Shown here: positions 25,692 through 35,293 of the stretch, piece after piece
Numbering within the stretch: position 1 is the stretch's first letter
Layout: every line of letters starts with the position of its first letter
NCBI GenBank assembly: GCA_036822055.1
Contig: DAISIK010000007.1
Span: 1-64,000, forward strand
DNA length: 64,000 nt
Direction of reading: 5' to 3'
DNA from: DAISIK01 sp036822055
GTDB lineage: Bacteria > Verrucomicrobiota > Verrucomicrobiia > Opitutales > Puniceicoccaceae
The notes under the pieces: generated by a model
Told to the model about the DNA's origin: nothing
What the model saw: the letters and a program-made list of their open reading frames with translations, nothing else
The model's database searches: none
Translations under genes and position numbers: made by a program

Positions 25692-26939
25692 TCAACGCAA
25701 GATTTCGATCGTCTTTTCCAACTGCACGAGAAACTGCTCAACCTCCTCGGAGGTATTGTAAAACGAAACTGACGCACGAGTCGTTGCCGGGACCTTAAAG
25801 CGTTCCATCAGGGGTTGCGTGCAATGGTGCCCGGCCCGAACAGCAATCCCGGCCTGGTCCAGAAAGGTTGAAAGATCGTGCGGGTGGATTCCATCGACCA
25901 CAAACGAAACCGCCCCAACGCGCTCTGCCGCGTGCCCGAGGCGGCGCACCCCGGGGATGGCATCCAACCCGGCTTCAAGCCCCTCAAGGAGCCTCGCTTC
26001 ATGCCGCTCGGCTCCCTCCCGATCCATTTTTCCTAGATAGTCGATCGAAGCTCCAAGACCAATCCCACCACAAATGTGGGGGGTCCCCGCTTCGAACCTT
26101 GCCGGGGGCGGCGCAAAGGTAGTCCCTCGAAAAGAAACACGGTCGATCATGTCTCCACCACCCTGATACGGCCTCATTTCCTTGAGGTGCTCTGGCTTGC
26201 CATAAAGCACCCCGATTCCCGTTGGTCCAAAAACCTTATGCCCGGAGAAAACATAAAAGTCGGGATCAAGTTGCCGCAAGTCCACCTGGCGGTGCGGTAC
26301 CGCTTGGGCGCCGTCGAGCAAAACCGGCACCCCGGCCGACCTTGCTACAGCGAGTAGTTCCTCGACCCGATTGACCGTACCAAGGGTGTTCGAAATCTGG
26401 ACCAAGGCGAAGAGCGCGGGTTGCGCCGAGAGCAAACGCTCGGCTTCCCCATAATCCAACTCTCCTTCATCGGTCACCGGAACCACCTCGATTTTAGCCC
26501 CCACTTCTTCAGCTAAAAGCTGCCACGGCACAATGTTCGCGTGGTGCTCCATTTCGGTCAGCAAAATCGTCTGCCCTCTGACCAAACGCGGTTTCAGAAA
26601 ACTGGCGGCTACCAGATTGATCGACTCAGTCGCCCCTCGAGTGAAGATGATACTCTCGGCATCAACCTCACCGAGGAAAGCCGCCACCTTTCGTCGGGCA
26701 TTCTCATAATCTGCGGTTGCCTCTTCGCTCAAGCGGTGAAGCCCCCGGTGGATATTCGCGTTACCACTGCGATAGAAGCGATCTATTCGGTCAATAACCT
26801 CAAGCGGCTTTTGGGTGGTCGCGGCATTATCAAGATAAATCAAAGGTACCTTCCCAATCCGGCGATTTAAAATGGGGAAATCCCGGCGAACTGCCTCCAC
26901 TTCAAATGCCAAAACCCGCTTCGTAAGCAACGTCTCCAT
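25692..26939 (-). CDS. sufS: Cysteine desulfurase SufS
   Basis: PLP enzyme removing sulfur from cysteine for Fe-S assembly. The 415 residues contain YLDNAATTQKP at the start, TEMEHHANIVPW, the PLP lysine in FSGHKVFGPTGIGVLYG, and the persulfide cysteine loop region GHHCTQPLM near the end, all class V group II features. ATG 26939 is preferred because a GAG lies 9 bases upstream and it begins just before the conserved N-terminal helix; ATG 26954 is a poor alternative. SufBCD are not in the window. Confidence 0.93.
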   Translation of the reverse strand: METLLTKRVLAFEVEAVRRDFPILNRRIGKVPLIYLDNAATTQKPLEVIDRIDRFYRSGNANIHRGLHRLSEEATADYENARRKVAAFLGEVDAESIIFTRGATESINLVAASFLKPRLVRGQTILLTEMEHHANIVPWQLLAEEVGAKIEVVPVTDEGELDYGEAERLLSAQPALFALVQISNTLGTVNRVEELLAVARSAGVPVLLDGAQAVPHRQVDLRQLDPDFYVFSGHKVFGPTGIGVLYGKPEHLKEMRPYQGGGDMIDRVSFRGTTFAPPPARFEAGTPHICGGIGLGASIDYLGKMDREGAERHEARLLEGLEAGLDAIPGVRRLGHAAERVGAVSFVVDGIHPHDLSTFLDQAGIAVRAGHHCTQPLMERFKVPATTRASVSFYNTSEEVEQFLVQLEKTIEILR

Positions 26940-27004
26940 AATTAAACATCTCACCAGATTGAGCCGAGATCAATCCGCACTGTGGAACAACCAACCCTTT
27001 GGGG

Positions 27005-27505
27005 TTAGTTTCCAGAGGAAAGGAACGAGATTACATCCTGGAACCTTTTTCGATTTCCCTCGTCAACTTCGACGAGCGACCGATGCGCTCTAAGGATCAG
27101 ATCCTGATCCGCAGCCTCCGTCCCCTCTTCAACTCCGCCCGGCTCCCCAGGTGCCGAAGCACTCGGGGAGGGCTCAGCAGAACCAATCTCCAATACCTCA
27201 CCGAGCCCCAGATGCTTTACCAGGCCCAAATTACGATCGCCGAGTCGAATCAACTTCAGGCCACCGCCTTCCCCAGTCCGCTTCAGGTGCAAACCAAGAC
27301 CGGCGAGAATACCTAAAAAGGTGCTGTCCATCCCCTCGCAGCCCGCGAAATCCACCACAAAATTTCGCCTTCCCTGTTCGAACAATAGATCGAAGAGCTT
27401 GCCGACTGGGGCACAGTTCATGTAGTTCGCCCGCCCCTCCACCTGGAGGACGACAGGATCCGTCTCAGCGTTGACGAAATAACGGGTCTGTTTTCTTTCC
27501 GACAT
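27005..27505 (-). CDS. STAS-domain protein (anti-sigma factor antagonist type)
   Basis: The first 100 residues form a STAS fold: VVLQVEGRANYMNCAPVGKLFD, NFVVDFAGCEGMDSTFLGILAGL with the phosphorylatable Ser of the DST motif, and LKLIRLGDRNLGLVKHLGL. A 60-residue acidic, proline-rich tail with a terminal helix follows. Proteins of this kind switch partner kinases or phosphatases in regulatory cascades; no such partner is next to it. It lies 66 bases after aconitase and 65 before sufS. Confidence 0.8.
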   Translation of the reverse strand: MSERKQTRYFVNAETDPVVLQVEGRANYMNCAPVGKLFDLLFEQGRRNFVVDFAGCEGMDSTFLGILAGLGLHLKRTGEGGGLKLIRLGDRNLGLVKHLGLGEVLEIGSAEPSPSASAPGEPGGVEEGTEAADQDLILRAHRSLVEVDEGNRKRFQDVISFLSSGN

Positions 27506-27571
27506 CAGAACAGAGAACGTGGTCTGCGATTAATTTTCCTAATATCAAAATTACAGGTCCCCTTATAAACT

Positions 27572-30316
27572 TCAACCGAGTAACCGACGCAAAACGTAGG
27601 GAAGGATTCCCCCATGGCGGTAATAATCTGCCTCAACCGCAGTATCGATTCTCACAATTACCGGTTGGAAGTCCACCGATCCGTCAGACCGCGCAATCTT
27701 CAACTGCGTCGTCGAGGCAGGAGCAATTTCGTCGTGTAACTCACCCAGGGAAAATACCTCATCCCCCTTGAGCCCAAGCGTAGCCGCACTGACACCCTCG
27801 GGAAACTGGAGTGGGAGAACCCCCATCCCGAGTAGATTGCTCCGATGGATCCGTTCAAAGCTCTCGGCGATCACAGCCTTCACTCCAAGCAGAGCGGTAC
27901 CCTTGGCTGCCCAGTCTCGAGAGCTACCCATCCCGTAGTCTTTTCCAGCTATCACGATCAAGGGAGTCCCAGCCCGGCGATAAGCCTCAGCAGCTTCGAA
28001 GATCGGTACAATCTCACCCCCGGGATGCACCTTGGTGTACCCACCCTCGCGACCTTCCGCCATGAGGTTCTTAATCCGAACATTCGCAAAGGTTCCTCGA
28101 GTCATCACCCGATCATTGCCACGGCGCGACCCAAAGGAGTTGAAGGACCGCTTTTCAACCCCAGCCTCCATTAAATAACGTCCAGCCGGTCCATCCTCTG
28201 GGATATTGCCAGCTGGAGAAATGTGGTCGGTCGTTACAGAGTCCCCGAAAATCCCCAGTGGGCGCATTCCCGGGAGTGGGAGAATCGATCCCGCCTCCAT
28301 ACCAAACCCTTCAAAGAATGGAGGCTCCTGGATGTAGGTGCTGGTCTCTTTCCAATCAAAGAGGGTTCCACTGGAAGACTGCACCGCCGACCATTCCGAA
28401 TTCGCATCCAGGACATTCTTGTAGCGATTGAGAAACATCTCCGGCTTAATCGCCCGCCTTACCTCAGCATCAATCTCATCATGGTTCGGCCAAATGTCCC
28501 TCAGGTAAACCGGTTCCCCAGCTGCATCGAAGCCAAGCGGATCATTCTCCAGATCGATATCAACCCGCCCGGCCAAAGCATAGGCAACCACCAAAGGGGG
28601 AGACATCAGAAAATTCGCCCGAATTGAAGAATGCACCCGCGCCTCAAAGTTGCGATTGCCAGAAAGAACGCTGGCAACCACCAGATCCCCGCTCTCAATC
28701 GCCTCTTCGACGGCCGGATCCAGGGGACCACTGTTCCCGATGCAAGTTGTACACCCATAACCAACCAACTGGAAGCCAAGCTGGTTCAAAGGCTTGTCCA
28801 GACCACTCGCCATCAAGTAATCCGTCACCACGCGAGACCCCGGGGCCAAACTTGTCTTGACTTGCGCTGGCACCGACAATCCCTTCTCCACTGCTTTCTT
28901 GGCCAACAAACCCGCCCCAATCATCACGTTTGGATTGCTCGTATTCGTACAACTCGTGATCGCCGCAATCACCACCGAGCCGTGGGTGACCTTGGTGTTT
29001 GTCTTGGCGGCTACCAGTACCGAACCGTCTTCTTCCTCGAATCCGCCCTTGGACCAGTCGATAAGCGCCTCGCGCCTCCGGTTTTCTTCCGCTATTCCAA
29101 ACCCGCCTGAGGTTTTATCAACTCCCAAGAGGTTTTCAAACACCTCCTTCAGGTCCGGAACATCAATCCGGTCCTGCGGACGTTTTGGCCCTGCCACCGA
29201 GGGAACGATCGTCCCCAGGTCAAGGGTCAAATCCTGGGAATATTCTATTTGGCCAGCCTTGGGGATCCCCCACAGACCTTGCGCTTCATAGTAGGCGCGG
29301 ATCAATCCAATCTGCTCTTCGCTCCGCCCTGTAAGCCGAAGGTAATCCAGAGTTTTCCCGTCGATCGGGAAGTAACCCATCGTAGCTCCGTATTCCGGGG
29401 CCATGTTGGCAATGGTGGCGCGATCTGCCAGGGACAGTGCCTCGGTCCCCTCGCCGTAAAACTCAACAAATTTGCCCACCACCTTGGCTGCCCGGAGCAT
29501 TTCGGTAATCCTCAGGGTCAGGTCAGTTGCCGTCACTCCCTCGCCCAACTGTCCGGTCAAGTTCACTCCGATGACTTCGGGCGTCAAAAACGACACAGGC
29601 TGGCCCAGCATCCCGGCTTCCGCCTCGATCCCGCCAACTCCCCAACCAACAATTCCCAGACCATTGATCATGGTCGTGTGCGAGTCTGTTCCCACCAGAG
29701 TGTCCGGGTAGAAGACTGTCTCCCCGTCGACTTCACGCTCAAAAACCAAACGTGCCAAATATTCCAGGTTTACCTGATGGACGATCCCGATTGCGGGTGG
29801 AACCACACTGAAGGTCTCAAACGCTTGCTGCCCCCATTTGAGAAACTCATACCGCTCCCGGTTTCGCTTGAATTCGAACCGCAGATTCGCCTCGAAGGCA
29901 GATGCACTGCCCGAACGGTCAACCTGAACGGAATGATCCACCACCAAATCTACTGGCACCAATGGCTCGATCATCGCCGGATCGCGCCCCAGTTTGCGGA
30001 CCGCGCTCCTCATGGCCGCCAAATCGACCAGAAGCGGTACCCCCGTAAAATCCTGCAGGACAATCCGACTTACCACGAAAGGAATCTCTACTTGGTCTGG
30101 TGCCTTTGCCTTCCAGTTTGCCAACCGCTTCACATCCTCGGGGAGGACGCTTTTTCCGTCACAATTTCGCAAAACTGACTCGAGCACCACCCGAATACTT
30201 ACCGGCAGGCGTGAAATGGGACCTACCCCATTTTTTTCAAGGGAAGGGAGGCTGAAAAAAGCACCCTTGCGACTGCCGAACTGGAAAGAACTTTTGGAAT
30301 CAAATGGGTTGGTCAT
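27572..30316 (-). CDS. acnA: Aconitate hydratase A
   Basis: Interconverts citrate and isocitrate in the TCA cycle using a 4Fe-4S cluster. The 914 residues match the AcnA/IRP length. Seen: GTDSHTTMINGLG, the first cluster cysteine in AITSCTNTSNPNVMIGAG, GYGCTTCIGNSGPL with the other two cysteines, FGSRRGNDRVMTRGTF, and KDYGMGSSRDWAAKG near the C-terminus. The swivel domain is at the C-terminal end as expected. Confidence 0.97.
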   Translation of the reverse strand: MTNPFDSKSSFQFGSRKGAFFSLPSLEKNGVGPISRLPVSIRVVLESVLRNCDGKSVLPEDVKRLANWKAKAPDQVEIPFVVSRIVLQDFTGVPLLVDLAAMRSAVRKLGRDPAMIEPLVPVDLVVDHSVQVDRSGSASAFEANLRFEFKRNRERYEFLKWGQQAFETFSVVPPAIGIVHQVNLEYLARLVFEREVDGETVFYPDTLVGTDSHTTMINGLGIVGWGVGGIEAEAGMLGQPVSFLTPEVIGVNLTGQLGEGVTATDLTLRITEMLRAAKVVGKFVEFYGEGTEALSLADRATIANMAPEYGATMGYFPIDGKTLDYLRLTGRSEEQIGLIRAYYEAQGLWGIPKAGQIEYSQDLTLDLGTIVPSVAGPKRPQDRIDVPDLKEVFENLLGVDKTSGGFGIAEENRRREALIDWSKGGFEEEDGSVLVAAKTNTKVTHGSVVIAAITSCTNTSNPNVMIGAGLLAKKAVEKGLSVPAQVKTSLAPGSRVVTDYLMASGLDKPLNQLGFQLVGYGCTTCIGNSGPLDPAVEEAIESGDLVVASVLSGNRNFEARVHSSIRANFLMSPPLVVAYALAGRVDIDLENDPLGFDAAGEPVYLRDIWPNHDEIDAEVRRAIKPEMFLNRYKNVLDANSEWSAVQSSSGTLFDWKETSTYIQEPPFFEGFGMEAGSILPLPGMRPLGIFGDSVTTDHISPAGNIPEDGPAGRYLMEAGVEKRSFNSFGSRRGNDRVMTRGTFANVRIKNLMAEGREGGYTKVHPGGEIVPIFEAAEAYRRAGTPLIVIAGKDYGMGSSRDWAAKGTALLGVKAVIAESFERIHRSNLLGMGVLPLQFPEGVSAATLGLKGDEVFSLGELHDEIAPASTTQLKIARSDGSVDFQPVIVRIDTAVEADYYRHGGILPYVLRRLLG

Positions 30317-30404
30317 AACGTAAATAGAGACGGAGCGCTAATGCGCCAGTGGCTGGGGACGGGCACGGGATCGACAGATAACCCGTTTCCGGATTTATCG
30401 CCAA

Positions 30405-30884
30405 TTATTTCAGGTCTGCTAGCGTCTGTTGAATTGCCGCAAAATCCGGAAGCTGCTTTGGATCATCCGAAGAACTCGCAAAAACGATCTTGCCCGTGGT
30501 ATCGACCACGAAAGCTGACCTTTTGGCCACTCCCTTAAACCCGAGGAGCTCCTCGTAAAGCACTCCGTAGGCAGTGGCGACCTCCTTGTTAAAATCACTC
30601 AGGAGCGGAAAGGGAATGGAATCCTTGCTCGCCATCACTTCCAGGGTGAAAGGGCTGTCCACCGAGATCCCGTAAACCGATGCATTCAGATTCTGATACT
30701 CGGATATCGAATCCCGAACCGCGCACATTTCAGCCACGCAAACACTGGTGAAGGCGAGGGGGAAGAAAAGAAGAACCGTTGGAGATTTTCCAAAATTGTC
30801 GGAGAGTGTGACCTCTTGAAGACCTTCAGCGGTCTTGTGCTTGAGGGTGAAGTCAGGTGCCTGAGAGCCGATGCTTAATGCCAT
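30405..30884 (-). CDS. Peroxiredoxin (AhpC/TSA family, AhpE/BCP-like)
   Basis: Thiol peroxidase of 159 residues. The active site reads PLAFTSVCVAEMC, with the peroxidatic Cys in the PxxxTxxC arrangement; a further Cys four residues on could act as resolving partner. The C-terminal half has RSAFVVDTTGKIVFA. A good promoter lies directly upstream. It precedes aconitase, an oxidation-sensitive Fe-S enzyme. Confidence 0.88.
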   Translation of the reverse strand: MALSIGSQAPDFTLKHKTAEGLQEVTLSDNFGKSPTVLLFFPLAFTSVCVAEMCAVRDSISEYQNLNASVYGISVDSPFTLEVMASKDSIPFPLLSDFNKEVATAYGVLYEELLGFKGVAKRSAFVVDTTGKIVFASSSDDPKQLPDFAAIQQTLADLK

Positions 30885-30907
30885 AAGATTATATTAAGGG
30901 TTCGTAT

Positions 30908-30937
30908 ATTATAGGTTTCGAGTAGAACCGCTTTCAT
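30908..30937 (-). promoter_or_regulatory. Promoter of the peroxiredoxin gene
   Basis: On the minus strand, a perfect TATAAT (30913-30908) sits 18 bases after ATGAAA (30937-30932), a 4/6 match to the -35 consensus. The start codon follows about 23 bases after the -10 box, in locally AT-rich sequence. Confidence 0.5.
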
Positions 30938-31076
30938 TCCGAAATGTCAAACATCTCAACGGGTGCCCTCTCAATCTGCAACCAATTGCAAACTTTTCCC
31001 GTAAACTTTACCCGACCGGTACAAGGCCAATCTCTCCACCCCCTTAAGTCGCACCCTGAAGGGTAAGCCCGACCCA

Positions 31077-32216
31077 TTAAACAGCCTTCAAAAGCCTCCG
31101 GATCCCCTCGTGAACCCGCTCCTGAGGCGCTCCAAAATTAAACCGTACCCACCCGGGAGCACCAAAGTCCGCCCCATTCGATAGTCCCAGACCGTGGGCT
31201 TCGAAATGTGCCGCCGGATCAGCCAATCCCAATTCCCTCGCATCGATCCAGGCTAAATAGGTCGCTTCAATCGGGTAAATCTTGAGCCGTGGCCAAACCC
31301 CCGCCAGAGCATCAATCAGCGCATCACGGTTTCCTCTCAGCACCGTAAGCAGCCTTCGACGCCATTCTGCCCCTTCGTTGTAAGCCGCCGCACAACCAAC
31401 ATAGCCCAAAGCATTGATTTCCGTGATAATGCCGCGGGCTTCCCGCTTCAGTCGATGCCGCAACTCTGGATTGGGAATGATTGCGTAGGCGCATGATAGA
31501 CCCGGCAGGTTATAGGTCTTACTCGGTGCGTAGAGAGCGATCAGGCGCTTGGCTACGGTTTCTCCCAGCCCAAGGGCCGAACAGTGCCTTCGTTCGGCCT
31601 CCAGGATAAGGTCACAGTGGATCTCATCGGATACCAGTACCAGATCGTGCCGTTCACAAAAATCAGCCAACTGCAACAACTCCTCCCGTTGGAAAACCTT
31701 TCCAGTTGGGTTGTGCGGGTTGCAGAGGAAAAAAATCCGCGTCTTTTCACTAACCTTATCCTCCATCAAATCAAAATCCATCCTCCAGCCCACCGTCGCA
31801 TCGCGCACCATCTCCACTCTCAAAGCTTCCCCTCCCGCATTGACCGGGGCTGAGAGAAAGGGCGGGTAGATCGGTACTGCCGTCATGGTCTCGGTTCCCG
31901 GTCCACCGAAGGCACGGCAGATTAAATTCAAGGCGGGCACCAAACCGGGCATCCAGTACAACGCATCCGCGTCGAACTCCACTCCGTGTTCGCGACTCAA
32001 ATAGTCTGCCACTGCTCTATTGGGAAGCTCGTATGGTATCGTATATCCAAATACGCCGTGCTCAACCCGCTCCCGCAGCGCCTCGATCACGGGCTCAGGC
32101 GAACGAAAATCCATGTCTGCCACCCACATGGGGAGAACCTCCCGCTTCCCATAGCGGTCCCACTTTAAACTACCTGTCCCTGCCCGATCCGGCAGCTCCA
32201 AAAAAGTATCCATCAA
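31077..32216 (-). CDS. MalY/PatB-type PLP C-S lyase/aminotransferase
   Basis: Fold-type I PLP enzyme of 379 residues, class II aminotransferase subgroup typical of MalY/PatB cystathionine beta-lyases. Marks: LPMWVADMDFRSP near the start, FLCNPHNPTGKVF, SDEIHCDLIL with the PLP Asp, the PLP lysine in APSKTYNLPGL, and VRFNFGAP near the end. The likely reaction is cleavage of cystathionine or cysteine S-conjugates. Tandem ATGs leave the start uncertain by one residue. It is 58 bases downstream of the GTPase. Confidence 0.85.
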   Translation of the reverse strand: MMDTFLELPDRAGTGSLKWDRYGKREVLPMWVADMDFRSPEPVIEALRERVEHGVFGYTIPYELPNRAVADYLSREHGVEFDADALYWMPGLVPALNLICRAFGGPGTETMTAVPIYPPFLSAPVNAGGEALRVEMVRDATVGWRMDFDLMEDKVSEKTRIFFLCNPHNPTGKVFQREELLQLADFCERHDLVLVSDEIHCDLILEAERRHCSALGLGETVAKRLIALYAPSKTYNLPGLSCAYAIIPNPELRHRLKREARGIITEINALGYVGCAAAYNEGAEWRRRLLTVLRGNRDALIDALAGVWPRLKIYPIEATYLAWIDARELGLADPAAHFEAHGLGLSNGADFGAPGWVRFNFGAPQERVHEGIRRLLKAV

Positions 32217-32273
32217 TGCTTACTCCCCTACTTTGCTCCCCAAAGCAATCTTCCATCGCAAACCTCCGGGAAC

Positions 32274-33668
32274 CTATCCTGTTTCTGCCTCGCTAACTTT
32301 CCCGAAATGATCGATCAGCCAGCCTCGAAGCTTCAGACGCGCCTCCTCCCGGCGCGGATTCTTCAGCCACCCGACCACCACAGCCCGCTCCTGAGAGCTC
32401 CATTTACTCAGGACCCCCTGCTTTTCACCTTCCTTCGGAGGCTCCGCGCCGTCTCGCCTCGCGTGGGTTCGTGCCAACAAGATCTGCGTGTAGAGGAGCG
32501 CCCGGTCAAAAACAATGAGCGGAAATTGCGGATTCGGGTTGGGTCCAACCTCGACCAAATCACTCCCAACCCGATGTCCAACCACCTTGCGACTGCGGGC
32601 CGCTCCACCGCCAAAGAATGCCAGGGTTCCTCCGGCCACCCCCCCGGCGAGCGCTCCCAAACCGAGCGAGGAGCCCCCGAGGGCCAAATCAATTCCGACC
32701 GCACTTCCAGCCCCACTGACGATTCCTCCGCTTACCAGTTGCCTCCGGGTCAAACCCAGAACCTCCCATGTGCGCTTTGCGTCAATCTGCTCAGCCAAGA
32801 GGGGATTCTCTCCCAGAACCGGTTCAAACCTCCGGTGCCTCAGCAAACCCCGAAGGGCCTTAAAGGTCGCTCTCTCTTCTTTGGAAACTTCTTTCCAATA
32901 GCCCTCGTTGCCGATTCTCAAAATCTCCTCGTCCCCTGCATCCGGCTTGATGCCTATCGATACCTTCATTTCCAAGGCCTCGACCACCCAACCGAGAATC
33001 GTCTCGGCCACTTCTCCCAAACGCTCGAGCCGATCAGCCTGCAGGATCTCAACCGTTTTCTCCATTGCCCCGGAATTCAAATCATCAATCGCTCCCAGGA
33101 CCTTCATTACTCGTAGACGCTCCTCAAACCCGGCCGCATGGGCATCAAAGACCATCGTCCGACTAAACGCCCGCTTGCAGGCTTCCTTCCATTTCTCCTC
33201 ATGCGTGCCCACTCCCCCCTTGGGGTTGAGCAGGGCAATCCTCGGCAGCCCGGTCAGCCGTAAAACTTCGATCTCGCACAGGTCGACCGCGCCGGGCATC
33301 CGACTGGAATCCACCACGTATATCACCCCCGCCTTGGCACCCTCGGCCAGAGGTCTCAACAACTCACAATCATGAGCAAATCCATGCTTGCCGAGATGAT
33401 CCTTCAAAAATGATGCCACTGGATCCAGGCCCGCCCGCAGCGCAGCATCAAAGGCCGCCTTGATCGCGCGAGGATTCTGGAATCCGGGGGTGTCAAAAAA
33501 TTCAACGAGGATTTCCCGCCCCTTCCGCAGGGGAATGCTTCGGGAGTGCTGGGTTTCACCCGGCAGATCGCTGATCCGGATCGAATCGTCTTCCGTCAAG
33601 GTCGCCACCACTGAGGACTTTCCCTCATTGGGATGGCCATAAATCACATAGCGGGGAACCTCGCTCAT
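32274..33668 (-). CDS. DUF3482-type GTPase
   Basis: A 464-residue protein with a Ras-like G domain at the N-terminus: G1 GHPNEGKSSV, G3 DTPGFQNP, VVDSSRMPG, and LLNPKGG at the expected G4 position, which is altered from NKxD. The C-terminal half has a glycine-rich hydrophobic hairpin (GGSSLGLGALAGGVAGGTLAFFGGG) that probably inserts in the membrane, and a helical end. It matches the DUF3482 family, whose members sit next to DUF2868 proteins. Its start overlaps the DUF2868 stop by one base (TGATG). Role undefined. Confidence 0.8.
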   Translation of the reverse strand: MSEVPRYVIYGHPNEGKSSVVATLTEDDSIRISDLPGETQHSRSIPLRKGREILVEFFDTPGFQNPRAIKAAFDAALRAGLDPVASFLKDHLGKHGFAHDCELLRPLAEGAKAGVIYVVDSSRMPGAVDLCEIEVLRLTGLPRIALLNPKGGVGTHEEKWKEACKRAFSRTMVFDAHAAGFEERLRVMKVLGAIDDLNSGAMEKTVEILQADRLERLGEVAETILGWVVEALEMKVSIGIKPDAGDEEILRIGNEGYWKEVSKEERATFKALRGLLRHRRFEPVLGENPLLAEQIDAKRTWEVLGLTRRQLVSGGIVSGAGSAVGIDLALGGSSLGLGALAGGVAGGTLAFFGGGAARSRKVVGHRVGSDLVEVGPNPNPQFPLIVFDRALLYTQILLARTHARRDGAEPPKEGEKQGVLSKWSSQERAVVVGWLKNPRREEARLKLRGWLIDHFGKVSEAETG

Positions 33669-35293
33669 CAGCTACTCACCCCCTCCCGAACCATTGAGCG
33701 AATAACAAGCCCCGGATCGCCCAACTGATTCAGAAAGCGAGTCCACATAAGCCGATCATGTTCAGTCGGCGCCTGCTCCGCTTCCGATGGTTGGAGCAGG
33801 AGGTAGATCGCCGCATCCTTCGCCAGGTGGTTCCGCAACCTCCTGCAGCGCTCCAGATCCTCCTCGACCGGTGCCAGCCAGGATTCGAGAACGAGGGCCA
33901 CGAATGGATCCCCGCCGGGACCTTGGAGAAACTCCTCCAGATCAGCCACCCGCTCAAGCGGACGACCAGCAATCATTTCAGCAGCTTCTTGAATTTGCTC
34001 CAACCCTGAGCCCGTTTCGATACCTTCATATACGAGGATTCCCTTCGGACGCTCAAACCCGGTAGCCCCGGCTGAAGATTGGTTGCTTCGGTCTTTTCCA
34101 GACACCTCCCCCCGCCACCAGATGCCCTCGGCCACCTCCTCCCCATCCACGGCTTGGCGAACCAGACTTTGGATACGGTCATCAAGCTCCTCGTAACGCA
34201 GGCCGTCGAACTCCACCAGCTTGAGCTTCCGCCTCAAGAGGAGCTGGATCAACACCCAGAGGCCAACTCTCGGCAAAAGCCCGTAGACCAGAAGGGCCGC
34301 CGTCAGAAACTGCCACCAGGAAACCAGGTTATCACTGGCCAGGCCGCTCATCCCATCCTTGAGAACGATCCGACTACCGGCTACCTCCTCCAACGTAGGC
34401 ACAGCCCCCGGCCAGATCGAAGCCCAAGGCCAGGCGATCCACTCCACCAAACGGTGAAACGACCTTACCTCCTCGACCAAAGTCGATTGCCATCCAAAAG
34501 CACGATCGGTCACCAACAAAACGAGGAGTAAAGCGAGGAGCGCTCCAAAATTAAAGGCCACCCCAAAGAGCTGCTGCAATCCACCGATTTCCAAGCGGAC
34601 CAACTCACCATGTTCCCGGTTGATTCTCCGCCACAGGGCCGCTGTCGATCGCTTCTCCGGCGTGGCACCAGTCCCTGTTTTGCCCCTTCGCTGCCACCGT
34701 TCCAAACGCTGCCATATTCCACCAAAAAGCCAGCGAACGAGCCCAAATCGCTCTTGCCCGCGTCCTTCTTTTTCTAGTACAGAACGGTTTCGAACCCCCG
34801 AATAAAACAAAAGGCCCAGGCTCAGGACCAAGAAGACAAGCTGGAGGAGAATCAAAAGGAAGACAAAGCCAGTCACGTTGACCGGAGTTGTCCCTTCGTA
34901 GTGGAGCAATTGCTTAGCCGCGATTCCCCCAGCCAGCAGCCCCCCCAGAATCAGGACCCATCGCATCCAGGTAAGGGCATCTTCAAAGACCTTTCCAGCC
35001 CCCGTTTCACCTCCGGTCCCACGGACCTCCTCGAACCAGGCTAACAAGCGGTGCTTTCGCTCACTCCGCCCTCCGACCCGATCTCGGACTGCTTGGGCCA
35101 GCTCTTTATCTCGCTCCTCAATGGCTGCGGGAGAGAGAAGCCCCTCGTGGTCGAGCAAAGCTTCCAGTTCGACGAGGTCTTCGACTCTCCACGAGTGTCG
35201 CTCCGAGCGCACCCGCTCCCGTCCCTCTTCAGTCTGCTTATTGGCTTCTCTAGTCAATCCGTCCCTTTTTACAGCCTTCCCAACCGAGGGCAA
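33668..35293 (-). CDS. DUF2868-type membrane protein
   Basis: A 541-residue inner-membrane protein. Hydrophobic helices fall near residues 112-128, 140-165, 247-264 and 328-350, with large hydrophilic loops. A cytoplasmic C-terminal domain of about 180 residues contains an alpha/beta pattern (KGILVYEG, PFVALVLESWLAP, AAIYLLLQPS) reminiscent of a nucleotide-binding fold without a clear P-loop. It is translationally coupled to the GTPase. The pair is known from proteobacteria but has no assigned function. Confidence 0.75.
   Translation of the reverse strand: MPSVGKAVKRDGLTREANKQTEEGRERVRSERHSWRVEDLVELEALLDHEGLLSPAAIEERDKELAQAVRDRVGGRSERKHRLLAWFEEVRGTGGETGAGKVFEDALTWMRWVLILGGLLAGGIAAKQLLHYEGTTPVNVTGFVFLLILLQLVFLVLSLGLLFYSGVRNRSVLEKEGRGQERFGLVRWLFGGIWQRLERWQRRGKTGTGATPEKRSTAALWRRINREHGELVRLEIGGLQQLFGVAFNFGALLALLLVLLVTDRAFGWQSTLVEEVRSFHRLVEWIAWPWASIWPGAVPTLEEVAGSRIVLKDGMSGLASDNLVSWWQFLTAALLVYGLLPRVGLWVLIQLLLRRKLKLVEFDGLRYEELDDRIQSLVRQAVDGEEVAEGIWWRGEVSGKDRSNQSSAGATGFERPKGILVYEGIETGSGLEQIQEAAEMIAGRPLERVADLEEFLQGPGGDPFVALVLESWLAPVEEDLERCRRLRNHLAKDAAIYLLLQPSEAEQAPTEHDRLMWTRFLNQLGDPGLVIRSMVREGVSS

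Noticed and set aside
29249..30178. 309-codon plus-strand reading opposite acnA
   Set aside because: It lies wholly antisense to aconitase, has no recognisable domain, and the acnA reading carries all cluster motifs.
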